From Aphidius gifuensis (taxonomy: Eukaryota > Arthropoda > Insecta > Hymenoptera > Braconidae): a stretch of DNA of 64,000 nucleotides. Where the stretch lies: positions 7,936,001-8,000,000 of the forward strand of contig NC_057788.1 in the NCBI RefSeq assembly GCF_014905175.1, given 5' to 3'. Positions 26,611 through 41,659 of the stretch are shown here, piece by piece (positions within the stretch are counted from its first letter, which is position 1; each line of letters starts with the position of its first letter). The position numbers and the translations under genes were made by a program. The notes under the pieces were generated by a model that saw nothing but the letters and a program-made list of their open reading frames with translations, searched no databases and was not told the origin of the DNA.

Positions 26611-29600
26611 GACCGATCATCTATTCATGGGCCAACATTTGTACATAAAGATCCAGTACACGTTTACACACAAAACTATAGCCAAGAACATGAAAGAAAA
26701 TTTAATGGTTATATATTAAACACGATATTCTTGTTATAAACTAAAATAAATATAATTTTAATTTATATAAATTTTAATAATTTATGAATATTAGTATTAA
26801 AAACTTATTCGATTATTTCAACAAATTTAAATTATCGCGTGAGCTGCATTAAAACTCATAAATTTTGTCCAATGTCAATTAGTTAAATGAGTTTTAGCAT
26901 ATACAGTAAGAACGAAGGCATTTATTTAACTTGAAACTTGAATATGTAAGATATTATTCAAAAACCAATAATATAGGTCAGAGAAATCCAATGAGTATGC
27001 ATTGTGGATGACATTTTACTACGAATAATCCAATGGTTTTTATACTTTTTACAATTATAATTATTATTTTTCTTTTTTCTATTTTTTTCATAACTATGAA
27101 AGTCCCGGAGGAAATTAAATCTTAATGAACACGAGTGTGAAAATAAAATAGAAAAAAAAAAAAAGGTAAAAAGATAAAATAAATATTTTCTATTACGGAA
27201 ACCACTCTGTAGGGAGAACTGAGTTATAAAATGAGCATCTGGTGATGACAATTGAAGTTGTCTGGTTCATTTCAGTATCCGGGTGCAATGTTTTTGTACA
27301 TGCGCAGTTAATTTAACACAAGATTTTCAAACTATCTACAATACATTAAGCTATAAATTATTGTCACTGAATTATCTATGCTTTAAGAATATATAAATAT
27401 ATTAAATTAAGATAATTTGACATTATTTTAACAATCTAAAATTGTATAATAATTGTTGAATTATTTTATTGCAATGATACTGCAATACAATATTACACAA
27501 GAGTTATTGAACCCTGTGAAAATACGGAAACTAGTGGCACTATGTAATATCCTGAATTCAATCCAATTGACAATATATATATGAACGTACGTTTAGCCAA
27601 TCATGATATGGACGAGAAGCTATAGCTTTGTCGGAAATGAAATGAAGAGATACGTGGCTTTAGAATTGAATGGTTTACCAATGTGTATTTTTTTTTTTTT
27701 GACCAAGATGACGTCCAGCACAACATTGAGTCACGCTTTAGACTTTGAAATCCATAAAGATTTCTGAAACTCAGCAGGCATTCAATTTTATATCAGTTTA
27801 TTTTATGAGATATTTTTTTACAATAAAATTTATATAAGTTAACATTAAATTAAAAAATTTTAAAAGTAAAAAAAAAAAAATAAAATGTACAGTATTATTT
27901 TATATATTGTTATATAAACATATTTTTTTTAATTTTAAAATAATTTACGAGTACTTGTTTTCAACTGATGAAACATATATATCCAAAGAAATTAACAGTA
28001 CCAACTTAATTCATTAAGCAGAGGTCGAGGGTTAAACCACAAAATTTCTTGACGTGCCACAAGCTTGCGTTTGTTGTTTTGCCTACTTTCTTCAACACTT
28101 TGAACTACTTCACGTTCAACGAGTTACCACTTAAGTCTTTACCAAGGCATTCTTTATACCTTGGTTATACCAACTCTTTATTTATTTTTTGTTTCTTAAT
28201 GATAGAAAAAAAAGAACTCATGAAATTTTGAGTGTAATGAAAAAGTTTTTCTTATGGCACGTGTAGAATTTAACATTGATTCAATTAAGAAAACAACAGA
28301 TGAATTGAAAATAAAAAATCATTAAAAGTCTTGAGTGCAAAACTACATGTTTTCATTTATTTATTTTATCAAATAAGTCAAAGTTTGGATCTCAAAGTTT
28401 TATCCTAATGATAGATACACTCGTTAGACATTTAATTTATAATTCTAAAATAAAAAGAAATCTATTAAAATAATATTTTAATTTTCCATTGAAGAAATTA
28501 GTAAATAAGATTAATAAAATTAAAATTATCAGCAAATTAATCACAACAATATGATAAACAGAATAAAAAAAAAAAAGAAACGCAATAAAATTTGGAAAAT
28601 TGAGTTTCTGCATTGATAGAGAAAATGTGAAAGGCTTACATATGTGTGTGACGAGAGTGCAGTAGTCAAAATTGTGCATTTGGTACAATAGTACCAGTAA
28701 AACTATTCACACACGATACGACAAAAGAATGTAAACAGAACGTGAACAAAAATATTCGTTGATGTACGAGTGCGAGTCATTGGTCTGAAAATTCAAGTGA
28801 AAAAGGTACATAGTAAAATAGGAAAAAAAAAAATAGCAAAGGACAGATGTGTACAAGTGGATGAAAACAAAACAACATTCAAGTATTTCATGTATACAAT
28901 GAATGTGAAAGATATTTTTTAGACAAAACCTATTTTAGATACAATGCCTGTGTACAGGATAATCTAAAAAATATGAAATTGCTTCAGATCGTATGCAATA
29001 ACACGGTATTAGCATTTTGTTTTTATTTTTTTATTTTCAATGCTATATATAAAAAAGAAAAAAAAGAAATTTTTGTCAATACTTTTTCACTTTGTTATTA
29101 AGGGAAATGCATTCAAGTGAATGTTGGTAAATTCTTGTGAATTGAATGGAAAAGCTTTGGCAAAATTGCATGGCAAATATTGCGACAGCAGCACGAATTG
29201 GCATTTGACTGTTTATTTTGGCTTGTTACCCCTGCCTCACGTTTCACTGTGTGTACTTACTTTTTCTTCGATAGGGGAGAAAAGAAGCTAGTATACACAA
29301 ATTGAAATTGGACTGTGACAAGAAAAAATAAAAATAAATAAATAATAATAAAAAATAGATTCTATAACTACATATTTTCTTTTATGTCTTTAATTTATTT
29401 GAAAAACAAGTCTTAATTTAATCAAAATTTAATTTCAAGAATAATAAAAAACTAATTAATTAATATGGAAAAAAATTTTTTTCATTGTTTCATCATGTGT
29501 TTCATGTATTTTATTTTTAAGTCTTTGGATTTAAAACCTTCTAGGTTATGAGAAAAAAGAAAAAAAAAAAAAAACTAGTTATCTAATTTTAACAGCTTAA

Positions 29601-31079
29601 AAATTAATTTTTTTTATTAATTTTCTGGTAGAGAGTATTTTTTTAAATTAATTTATGCTTCTTGAATTTTTCTAGTATTCTTTTTGCTTTTTTTTTCTGT
29701 TATATTTTACCACTGTGCAGTATAAAAAAATACTCTCTTCTTAGCATAGCGCGTACATGCTATGTTAAGCACCGAAAGATTAAATATAACTGAAATAATG
29801 TTCAATAAATTTAATAATATCAGGTAAATTGAATTACAAATATAACAATGAAATGTGAATTCAACAAAAACCTGTACAGTGCACCGTATGAAAATTTTTT
29901 AATGGGACAATTTGTTTGAAAGAGAAAAGGGTTGACATCTCTTGAACATTATTTTTCACTGAATACGTGACTTTTAAAGGTTTTTTACTGTATATATATT
30001 TTTTTTTTCTTTCCAATGCAATTGTATTTCAAGTTTTAGTTTGTTACAAGGTAATTTTCAAATTTCATCAAATTTCAAATTAAAATAAAATAAAAGCATA
30101 GCACCAAACTATGAATGACATTCCATTTTAAAATTAAAAATCTTGAATCAATTTTAATATTTCATTTAAAATTCTTAAAGCTTTATTTATAAACTATTTT
30201 CAAAAATTGTTCCAATTTTTTTTTGCTGACTGTAATCTATCGAAGAGAGAAAAAAGTAATAAATTTTTACGCAATTCTGACTATCAAAATAGATACCCAA
30301 ACTAATCACTCCCACGATAAAAAAAAAAAACGAGAGCTATAATTTCTCAGTCATAAAAAGACATTGGCTTTTTACAAATCACGATCACTCATAAAAAAAA
30401 ACAACGAGCGAAAAAGTCTATAATTCTATAACAATGATAAGTGGCAATGTTGATAGAATACTCGTAAACCCTATTACTCGTTAACATAATTTATTTTATT
30501 CAAAAAATTTTATTATTAAAGCTCTTTATTTTAAGCCATGTAAACGGGAATATATATAATGTAACAACGTGCTTATTACAAACCCTATTATCCATCGAAT
30601 AACTAACGAACAATAATAAAATATAAAAACATTATTTCAGTTTCTATTACTCAATAAAATTATCCATAATAAATATAAAAAAAGAAGAAAAAAAAAATAC
30701 TCCATCAATAAATCCATAAGTATTGATGAAAAAAAACCAGATTTCATTAATGCACATCAATGTTTTATTATAAATTCTTCAATCTAAATATAAAACAAAA
30801 TACTATTGAATTCAATTAATAATTAATCTCAAGAATAATGGATTTTTTTTTTTCTACTTTCTTTCTTGTAATCTGATTGAAATTGCAATGTGGTCAGATT
30901 GAAGCATAAAATGAATATGTAAATTTTATTATATTCCATTTGTATTTGATTCAAGTTTCTAGATAACATTGACATTTCAAGTTGTTTCTCATCTTTAAAG
31001 TTTGATATAGTTAAAAAGGATAGATGAATTGACAAAGTGCTTGGATAGTGAAGTAGGCTGACACAAACATCATCCAATG

Positions 31080-31560
31080 TATCTCGATAAGAGAGAGGGG
31101 GTTTGATAACGGTTATACTTGTCTACCTTACATCGAGAGTTTGAACAAACAAAGCCAGAAGAGAGGCTTACACGCCTGCCTGAATTCATAATCACTATTT
31201 CAAATCTGATGGTTTGTATACCTTAGAGAATGTTGAACGAAGAGGATAAAGGCTGAGGGATGATGTAAGGGCTAAGAACTTTGTGATGGAAGCGTCTAGT
31301 CTATGGGTGATAGTTGTTGTAGTAGTTGTAGTTTTAACAACAAATTTTGTAATGTTGATCGTTTGCAAGTAAAGAGAGAGAGAATTGTATATAGAATACT
31401 GAAAGCATGCTAGATGGTTTAAGTGGCCTTCGATAAGATAACGCGCGTGACTAGTCTCATTTTGTATATATGAAAAAAAGAGTTTGGGCTTCAGGGTTGA
31501 TGTCGAGATGAGGAAAATATATAAATAAAAAATAAATATAAACAAAAAAAAAATAAACGG
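31080..31560. other. Less AT-rich block with a 123-codon minus-strand frame
   Basis: The minus-strand frame at 31195-31566 is the longest open frame in the window. It begins with low-complexity hydrophobic residues (FIFFLFIFIFYLYIF), contains seven threonines in a row (from the GTT/GTA-rich tract at about 31310-31335) and ends VYKPSDLK. The composition suggests translated repetitive sequence rather than a protein. It lies about 370 bp from the first ratchet point, on the gene-upstream side of the segment that reaches the syntrophin exon. Confidence 0.12.
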
Positions 31561-31932
31561 AAGCAAACCAATTAATTGGACTGGTTTTAGACGCTTGAGT
31601 AAACAGCCATGATAAATTAAAAGCTATTTGTCACGAGCTAAACCGAGAAAGGAAACTAAGATTAGGATGATGTACTTTCACGTTCTTCCTATGCCGGAAT
31701 TAAGTTTAAGTTTTCGTTATCTTATATCCTGAGAATATAGATCATTAAAATATTTCCTAATCTTAAAATTTTATCAATGTAAATATTTTGTAATTACTTA
31801 TTTATTAATAATCAATATTTGTTTTGAATGTAAATTTAATTAATTTTATAATCACATACTTGAAATCTTTTTAATTAGTTTTGGTACTCATATATATATT
31901 TTTGAATAAATCTTTGATAAAGTATCTTCCTT

Positions 31933-31955
31933 CTTACCTGCAACAGAAAAAAAAA
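31933..31955 (-). promoter_or_regulatory. Recursive splice site (ratchet point) 1
   Basis: On the minus strand a T tract is followed by CTGTTGCAG|GTAAGAAGG, so a complete 3' splice site abuts a strong 5' splice site with no exon between. The junction is 31938/31937. This matches the known arrangement of ratchet points in very long insect introns (pyrimidine tract, CAG, GTAAG). It is on the same strand as the syntrophin exon and 26 kb upstream of it. Use in splicing is inferred. Confidence 0.65.
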
Positions 31956-33859
31956 TGGAAACATAAATTAACATAAGCAATAATATGAAAACAAATAAAA
32001 ATCAAATGAAAATATTTAAATTTAAATCGAATTGTCTTATTAAGTGTATTACAAACAGTATAGGTTAGTCAATTTGATAACATTTGGTTGGCTATATCGA
32101 TTTTCATGCTGAGCTATTCATTGATCAGTCGAGTAAAACCGGCTGTATTGATGATGATAGTGAACGTACAACATGGTTAACATAAACATGATGCAATTGT
32201 ATAGAATGGCCAGGTTAATCAAACTGCATTGATAGATTGTCAGCCAATCGGTAAAATATTAAGCTGACAAATCAAAAAAAAAACCATACAGTAATTGAAT
32301 TATTATACAAAATTGAAACGTTTGTTATTCAAAATTTTGACAAGTGTATTATTTAAAAAAAAAAAAGTAAAAGCAATAAATTCCAACGGAAATGTTATGC
32401 AGTGGTATGTTTCTGTCAACAGATTTGCCATGCCAAGAAGACACATTTCAAATAGATATGCAGCAGCTTGATAATTCTAGAGCAATTGATTCACAAGATG
32501 CACAAGAACATTACATTCTAAACGTGATTAATATTTTTCAATTTGAATTGTTTAAGACAAATAATATTTCATTAATTTAATTAAATGTTTCATTTTTTTT
32601 TTTTCGTATATAATTTATCAAATATTCAACTGTTCCATTTTACGTGTCTCATGCATAATTTAGGTAGAGAAGTTTGTGGTTTAAAGGTTGAAGTGGAGCT
32701 ACTTTTCTTTGGTTAAAACACGCGAATAAAAAACCAAGCACATAGCCCACCAAACTGGCCAAGCCACTAAATGCCACGTAGATGCATGAAAGCATAAATA
32801 CTGAATATGCAATGCTCGTACCACATATAAGCAACATCTGGCTATACACATATCGAGACATGGCAACATCATTTTGAGTTGCAATTATTTCTTCATTCTA
32901 CTCAGTATCAGTAGAACTAAATCTCTTTTATAAAATTTCTATTTGAATAATCATGCGTGTTTATTCAAGATTGCCATATATATTATAAAAAAAAAAAAAG
33001 ATTTTCTTGTACAAATTGTACAAAAAAAGTATAAAAATATAATATTAAAAAAAATTAATTTTAGAAGTAAGTGTTATTTGATAAATGTGAAAATATATAT
33101 ATATTTTTTTTCAAATATTCTGAACTTGTTAAAACTTTTATATTTATATACTAAAGATAAGCAATGTTTTAAAGTTAATCTCGGAAAAAAAACTATTCAA
33201 TTGAAAATTTTTTTAATGACGTTAAAAAAATTAATTTTCTTCATAGTTTTTTTTTTTTTTTTTTTGAATAATATAATTTAAAAATTTCATTTTAATTTCT
33301 TATTAATGAACAAAAGTTTGAGAAATATTTATTCAAAAAAAATAAAACATCTAGACAAAGTTATCAGAAATTTTTAAATATTTAAATTTCATAATACAAT
33401 TACAATAATAATATCAAAATTCTGTCTCTGAGTTTTTTGTTTTTTTAATTTCTCTGTTGTCGTTACACTCGACTCTCTGTACAGTTTCAAGATCTCAAGT
33501 AGCTTCAAGCAGTAATATCGATTAACACAAATGGCCTACAATTTCAGTCAAAAAAAAAAAAAAAAATGATTACATTGATAATAATTAGTCAACACGCACA
33601 TGAAAATTTGACAAAATTTTTTCATCAAAAGATTAATAAATAACTAGTACCTTGTATAATACAAAATGAATTACAAGTCATAAGTTATAATTACGACTCA
33701 ATGAGTTATTAAATAACTGATAAAATATGTAGATTATATTGATTTTGTTGAACAATTCATTTCATTGTAATGTATATAAAGTCTAAGTTAATCTATAGTT
33801 TAAAATAATGTGAAGGTGATGTCACAGTAATTTTAGTTTTCGTATATGAAATCGATGAG

Positions 33860-33970
33860 GGTAAGCGCCAGGTGCCTTTACCACTGTTCCACATAGCGCC
33901 TACTATTAAATGCGATGACCTCTGTTATGCGCCACTCACCCACAACCATCTACCAGTAAGTTTCAACATG
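33860..33970. other. Less AT-rich patch with donor-like sites on the plus strand
   Basis: Contains GATGAGG|GTAAGCG near 33860 and CTACCA|GTAAGT near 33957, with TGATGTCA just upstream near 33818. The frame MPLPLFHIAPTIKCDDLCYA (33872 onward) is open but unrecognised. No matching acceptor or partner exon was found. Confidence 0.12.
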
Positions 33971-34740
33971 ACCCCTATATTCTCTATACTACAACTGGCT
34001 CTATATATACATACTAACCTCGCTATACCGATTAAACCACCATTTTATACTTTGTATATCTACATATATATTATGTGGTTTTAGCTATTTTTCTTATAAC
34101 ATTTTTATAACTATATATACAGCTTTCAACATTGCTCTAAATAAACAAAAAGGCATTGATAATAATTGTACATAATGGTTACAGCAGTATTCCCACGTGG
34201 CTTATAAAATCTGATACTCAACAAAATTCCACCTGTGTTCACTTATATTTAGACATATAAAATATTCGATAAATATATATCAGTTTGTTGTCCAATCAAT
34301 TCCATTGGGAAAATTTAAAATCTCAATTAACCATCATTTTTTTCAATGTAAAAAAAATATTCAAATCTTTGTGTAATTATGTGCAAATAATTTCAAGTAC
34401 TCTCTTGATAGTATTGAAGTTAGACAAATTATTAAAAAATATAAAATATCGATTGAAAATTGTAAAAACTAAGTTAGCTAATTGAGACTTGTTTCCCCAA
34501 TTACAGAGAGAAAAACAGTTGCTACAGTTGAACATTTAGTTCTGATACTTCAATATTTATTTATTTTTTTTTTAAATTTTTTTTCCGTGTATATATATTT
34601 TATTTTAATAACTCAAATAAAAATAAATATAACTATTTATCAAGAAAACAAATAATTTTTTTCTATTCGTTAACTTGCTGATAGTTTTGATGAGTTTTTT
34701 TTATTTATTTTATTGTATTTTGTTTTTAAACTTTAAAGTA

Positions 34741-34866
34741 TCACTAATTGGAAGTCCGTACAGTTACGGATTCTTGATAACGCTTGGATTGGGTAATTCA
34801 AGTTTTAACGAGGCCGTGGTTGGGTGGATCTCACACTGGATCACGAGCAACGACCTCATGAAATAG
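34741..34866 (+). other. Less AT-rich island with a protein-like frame, unrecognised
   Basis: The plus-strand frame reads SLIGSPYSYGFLITLGLGNS, then SFNEAVVGWISHWITSND and LMK before a TAG at 34864. It is preceded only by T-rich low complexity with no initiating context of note. The reverse strand is also largely open. I recognise no family. Could be a fossil transposon segment or a conserved element. Confidence 0.15.
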
Positions 34867-37800
34867 ATATATACATATATATAAAAGAATTTGTCAACGA
34901 CACTGTGCTTTTGCCGTAAATTCGTCACGTAGTCATGTCGATAACTTTTATTGCTCCCAAAGGCAACATCTATATCATAACCTCATGTATAGCTATGCAC
35001 CGTATTATATTTCAAAACATCTATACATAAAAGTTTCATGTTATTTTTTTTTTATTTATCAATTGTTTTTGTTTGATCTTATGATATTGTATATATACAA
35101 ATGATACAAACGTTGTGTGTTTCTTGTGTAAAATGAGTATTTCTATTATGTTTATATGTTATATCAAAATATTATTATATTACTTTGACAATGCTGATGA
35201 ATTGCTAAAGTGATTACAGAGCTTTTGTTGTTGATAAAAAAATGTAAATTGGCTAAAAGACAGACTCAAATTGCATGTTCCTCAGCTAATCTTAACAACC
35301 AGATTTTTTTTTAATGTTATTTTTCATTTATAAACTGTGTAATGAATATTTTTGTACAGATATTTGTCAAGTTATCGATTCCTACTTGTCTCAATGATAC
35401 TGATGATGATATTCGAGCATTATGCGTGCACAACTTTCACAGATTTTACTGAACAACGATTTGTTCTTGCGTGATGACTTGAATTATGCACAAACGAATT
35501 CAATGGTCTACTGGTCATTCAATTGTAAAATTAACTTGTATGAAAGGTAACTAGCATTCAATATGACCTTGATATTTATCATCAAATAATCATATAGGGA
35601 ATCAAATTCTTTCCTAAATAATACAGATGGAGAAAAAAAAAAATTCTTTCAAACTCTTATGGCACAGTTGCAAAAATTTCAAAGCACTCCACCAAAGAAT
35701 TGCGTTACAACGAGATAGAAATCAATTTATCGGCCAACTGAGCTTTTACGAAAGTTACTTTTTATATGAGTTTGTGTTCGTAAAAGCAGTAAATATTTTC
35801 ACATAGCATTTTTGTACCACCACCTCCACCAACAATATACTTTTGTCGTATATTTTTTTTTCTTTTTTTTTTATTTATTTGCACATCGCTATTCATTGTA
35901 CTTTACACTTTTCCTTCTATTTCAACCATGTTAATTGAATGAACACGAGTCATAAATAAGCTTGCTTTCAGCTTAAATTCTTCTTGGTAAAAGTTACAGT
36001 ACAATGAAACAGAGACATAGTTACATAAATATAAGATACTAGAAGGGTTCGTTGGTAGCATGGTTTGTATGGAAAAAAAAATATATATAAAAAACCAGAA
36101 TTAACGAATTTACTTACGTCGGAATAAATTTAATCTCTTTTTATATTTCTTTTTCTAGTCTGTCTTCTGTCACTTTTTTTTTTTTTTTTTATTATTATTT
36201 TCTTAACGATAAGGTAAGTATGCGACGTTTTGCGATATTTTTTCTAGTACTAGAATTCTGAATATATCTAGAAAATGTTCGTCAAAAGATGAGCAAGATC
36301 ATATATTATGCAAAATATCATCTTGAGAATATCATTATGTTAAAACTGCAAGATCTTTTTGCATAAACGAAAAAAAAATATATATCAATTTAAAAATTTA
36401 CCTAAAAGTAAACTACAGTTTATCATTTTTCGTGTCAAAAACATTTAAAAAATAGACAAAAAAAAAAACAATCTGCAATTATCAATTAAAATGATTTATA
36501 TGGAGAAGAAAAAAAAAACTTTAAACTTAGTACAACGATGAAAGCTCTTTTCAATATGACAACAATAACTTTTTGCTGTTAGAATTTCATCTAATTACTC
36601 TGTGAATGTTTAGAAAATCTGTTATGTATGTACAACAACAAAGTTATGTTTAATAATAAATTTGTTAATGACAAAATGAGAGCATTTTCGATGAACCACA
36701 AGACCTCCTCAGGGATAAGTAAGTATGTTGTATAGCATACAAATTCAGAATCGAATATTATTTTGACAAACAACATGAGTAAAATGAAAGGTAATTTGAA
36801 AACTAGTGTTACATTTGCACGATCACATACAACAAGTATTAAACAATAAATAAGGAGTATATATTATTGAAACTAAAATCCATTAACCGTAACTTTAACA
36901 TTGACATGAACCAGTGCTGTTGACAAATCATTGTTAAAGTTCAGATTACTGATCCTACATGTATATATACCCTGTACATAATATACAATTACACTAAAAT
37001 CACTTTCAAATAATGGCTATTTTGTGGTATGCTTGATAATTCTCTGTAACGAACATTTGTGTCTATGAAATATTCTCAAACTATTTTAAAACTTTTAATT
37101 AACATCACTTTTTTCATTCATTTTATTCAAATATTTTTTTATCTTTTATTCTAGTATTATTATTATTATTAATAACATTGAACTAAATTTTTGATGAATT
37201 CATATTTATTATTTCTATAGAAAAATATTTTACCCGGGTTTTTTAATGAGCCAAGTTTTTTTGTATCATTTGTGGATTTTTGAGTAATTTCTTCATTGAA
37301 TTTGATTGTAGTAAAAAAAATAAAGATTCAGTTTGAAATTATCAGATAATATACGATTCCGCATGATAAGTATTATCATGAAATATATAATAACAATGAA
37401 AAAAATAAAATAAATCTAAAAATAGACTCTTCAAAAAGCTATAAAAGTATTTTTTCCAATATCACATGTAAAATGCAAATGTCTATATGATATCAACGTT
37501 ATCCATACTGCATGTCGGCACATTTCAACACTTTATATACGAAGCATTTACTTCCTCATGAATTCATGATAGAGACTATTTTTTATTATATTTTTTTCTT
37601 CATAAAAAGCATCTTAGTTATATGCAAGTTTCAATAGATATATCAAATAATCCACTGATGAGTGAATATTATCAAGAGGGTCTTATTATTTGATTATGCG
37701 TGACCAAAGCCAATGTGTCAAATGAGATTACTGATTTTGTCATTGATATACATGTTGAATAAATAAATAAATTTATTTGTATCAATATTTCCACGAATAA

Positions 37801-40800
37801 AAACATAAAAAATTTCATTTAATATATTATACTCGCATGGTGATCATGGTGTATTTGGAAGTCTCAAAAAAATATCCCCAAAGAGTGTCAGTTAATATCA
37901 AAGCTTTAGAAAAAATTCAATTACATTAGCTAAAAAAAAAAATAAAAAGAAATCAGAAGCTTGATCAATACTTGAAATATTTTATCAACAATATAAAAAG
38001 TATCTTTTTTTTTTCTCATCTAACGAGCTAATTATTGATGATAATAATTTTATCTTAATTTCTAATGATAATATAAACAAAAAAAAAAAAAAATAAAAAT
38101 TTAATTAAATTTCTGTAGCGTACATGGATAAAGTTTAAATGTCAGTTGGTTGTAGATAGAAAATGGCCAAAGTTTTCTAATAATATGTAAATTTCAAATG
38201 AATTCAAACGTTATAAATTTTTGATTAACGAATTATTTTAAAAATTGATTTTGAACTATTGATAACACAGTTGAATCAATAAATTTGTATAATGTAAGAA
38301 TAAATGTTCATTTAGCTAAATAAATGAGAGAAAAAAAAAAAAAAAAAGTTAAAAAAGAGTTATTCGGCAAGTGGATAATAGAATTACCCATGACGACGTG
38401 ACAGCGGGCTTAACCTGCGGGTTAACTAACTGTGATTGACCGTTTAATCGATGCTTTAATTAAATTGCCCAAGTAGAATAACATTTTCTTCTCAATAGCA
38501 AAATGTATTAAATGATTTTGTCTGACTATTTACTGACCATCACTACTGTCACTAGCATACTTTCTTTAAATTCCATTAACTGTACATCAATTTAATCTTC
38601 ATTTTGTACAGCTGCAAAAATATTTATTTTTAAAAAACATTAATAATAAAATATGAATTTTTTAAAAAAATTATTCGACAACATTTTACTGAAATATTGT
38701 CACATATGGCTGTACTGCAAACGAAATGAATAAAAGCACAAAAAAAAAAAAGAGTTATTGTTTATTATTATTTTTTTTTTTTGTTGTCGCTTATATCACT
38801 ATTTGGCTTGTCTGCCATCTATATTGAGTAGACTGACCAATTGTCACTATGCACATTATTCGCTTCAGTTTGTAATGTTTGTTTCACAAAGGCATATCTT
38901 TTTTTTTTTTTATATTTATCAAACCCGTATTCTTTCTTTTTATCCGTAAAAGCACGAGCCATTTTCACTCGATGTATTTTTACAAATATTATCAAATACT
39001 ACAAATGCTTCAACTATCAACTCCATCAAAATTAAAAAGAAAAAAAAAAAAAACAACCAACGATATTTAGCAATAGTATATGAAAGAATAAAATAAAAAT
39101 ATGACATGAAAATTGATAACTACAGAGTTGAAAAAAATATAGATGTCAATTTTATCATAAATACTTTATGGATAAATTTTTGTTTTTTTTTTTTATTAAA
39201 AAACTGAAATATTTGATTCAGTTTAAAATAAAAATAAAAAAAAAATACATATCAAACACTGAATATTTTGTATTTTAAAAGGATATTTACAAAAAATAAA
39301 ATATTGTAATAATATATTTTTAAAAATTAATATCAACAAAAATATCAAGTATCAAAAAATAAAAAAATAATAATATCAACAAGTTATTTGTTGCGTTATA
39401 ATTTATTTTATAAAACTCATAACAATTGTTTTTGACCTGGTCGATGTTCTCATCCACTTTCCCAAAATTAATCAATATTCACAAAATATATTCAAATTAA
39501 TCGTAACCCTGAGTTTCAATTGAAAATTCATTGGAACTTGATCAAACTCAATAGCACTGTAAATGATTGATTTTATAAACCAAATGTAAAATGTATAATT
39601 CAAATTTATCTGCTTTTCAACTTGATTTTCATGATGTCCTCAAAGTAAAATTAAGGTCCTGTACAAACACCAGTGGTTTGTGTGAACTTCAAACAGTTTG
39701 CTTGTCTTTTACTAGGACCATTTAAATCTTCGTTCACATTACAACACATAAAGTGACTTTAAACAAACTGTCATACTTCAAACTTAACGAAATGAAGCGT
39801 TAAAAGAGCAAAATATATATTAACGATCAAGTATATAAAATTTTTTTTTATTCAACAATTAACATTTAAACAAGTAAGACAAATTTTCAATAGTAAATCA
39901 CAGCAAATTTATTTGATATAATTTTTAGATTTTATATTGATTAGAATAATAAAATAAACTGACTCATCAAATTGTTAAATCAATAATTTGATTAACAAAT
40001 ATGATAATATAATAACCTCATAATTACTGTGGTTTAATTATGGAAATATATAATTGATGAAGAATAATTATCATTGAAATATATGTGTATAGATTAAGAT
40101 AGAATATTTATAGTAAAATAGGTGGAGATCTTTTGAATTGTATTTGATCATTGCGGTCGTTGTAGAAATTACGTTGTTGAATTTCATAGTGTGCAAATGC
40201 ATATGTGTTTATTATGCCAACTTCGTATAGTACTTTTCTTTATCAGAAAACCACAAGAGCTTTTGTATTCAAAAAGGGTATTATTATCTGACTATGTAGT
40301 ATTGTTATTTCAAATGTGCTATGACTTAATTATCATCGACAAATAAAGTTTTATATTTTACATTAATGTTGATGAAATAAAAAGATATATTCTAAAAAGT
40401 AAATTTGATTTTTTTTTTCTAAACTTTTTAGGTTAATAACTAATTGGTAGAAAAAAAAAATTCATAGAGAACTTGCTTGGACTTTATTATTTAAAAAAAA
40501 TTATTTATTTATTTTCTTTTTTTGATAAATAATTATCTAATAAAAAAAAAAGATACAGGAGTTGTTTTTTTTTCTATGGAAAGAGGCGTAGATAAAATAA
40601 AACTTATGAAGATAATTAGAAACGCACGGTATACTAATAATTCATTTGGGGGTTGGAAGAAGAGTAAGAGAGAAAAAAAGAAAAAAAAGAAAATCAATAG
40701 CAGAAAATAAAATAATCTTTGAGGATACCCTTATCCATATAGATATACGCATTTTGTGATAGAAATGTCCAGCATTATGCTTGGCATTTTCTTGGCGAAC

Positions 40801-41659
40801 AAAGTTGGCACAATCCAATTGACCCGAATGATCCACTAAGCTAGCTCGTTTTTTTTTTTTTTTCTACAAGCAACCATCGCCTTGTGTCCTTAGACGTTTA
40901 TCCAAACGTCTGTTAGTTTCTTCACATTTTTATTTATTTTTTATTTTTTTTTTCTTACTGTACATTTTCATCTTTCACCCTTGTACATGCACCAACGAGA
41001 AAGTGTCCCCTCGAGTTCGTCAATGAGATACAATAGAATTACGACAAAAATAGATTATCAGATAGCGTTGTTCAAGTTGTCAGCTTGTTGGAAAATTATT
41101 TAAAAATTTATACTGTTTATATATACACGTTATCCATAATAAATACTGATGATAATTTTATTATTATCAAAACAAAATTATTTATCGTCATTAAATTATA
41201 GTAATACATAGAAATTTATTCAATCCAATAATATCACATTTGCAAAATATTAACGGTACATAATTAATGTCATTTTTATTAGTCATTATCGTCATTATTT
41301 TATGTACATATATTTTAATGAAAAAAAAAAACATTGAACCAATTGAAAATTCTTTTAACAAATTAATATTCAATTAATAAATTATATATAATAATATGAA
41401 TTATTTTCAATTACATGTATTTGAAAATGTTCAATATTTAAATAATTAACTATAGCTTGATTTATGTATGACAAAAAAATTAAACTAAAATCATTGAAAT
41501 CTTTAAAAATTTACACAAAAAAATTAACTTAAAATTAATTTTAATACTGACAGTTATATAAATGAAATAATATTTAATGAAAATATATACATAAATCAAT
41601 TTATGAAGTTTAAAAAAATACATGTAATATTATTCATTTATTTATACGTTTATCAATGT

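Larger units (their letters stand above)
5872..31937 (-). other. Giant syntrophin intron, 3' segment (exon to first ratchet point)
   Basis: These 26,066 bp lie between the syntrophin exon acceptor and the first recursive splice site. They are AT-rich with frequent poly(A)/poly(T) tracts. Stretches listed separately are about 8930-9625, 11240-11440, the 13.3-kb hairpin, the 14.7-15.7 kb repeat cluster, 17040-17400, the E-box cluster at 20.15 kb, a 22-T run at 21333 and the island at 26430-26610. Between these I see only A/T-rich sequence and spurious short frames rich in F, I, Y, K and N. Identity as intron is inferred from the flanking splice signals on the same strand. Confidence 0.6.

Noticed and set aside
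36130..36220. Plus-strand exon or ratchet point ending AAG|GTAAGTA at 36213
   Set aside because: The donor is excellent, but the implied exon after the CTTTTTCTAG acceptor is mostly a 20-T run, and the bases abutting the donor are AAG rather than CAG. No partner exons were found on this strand.
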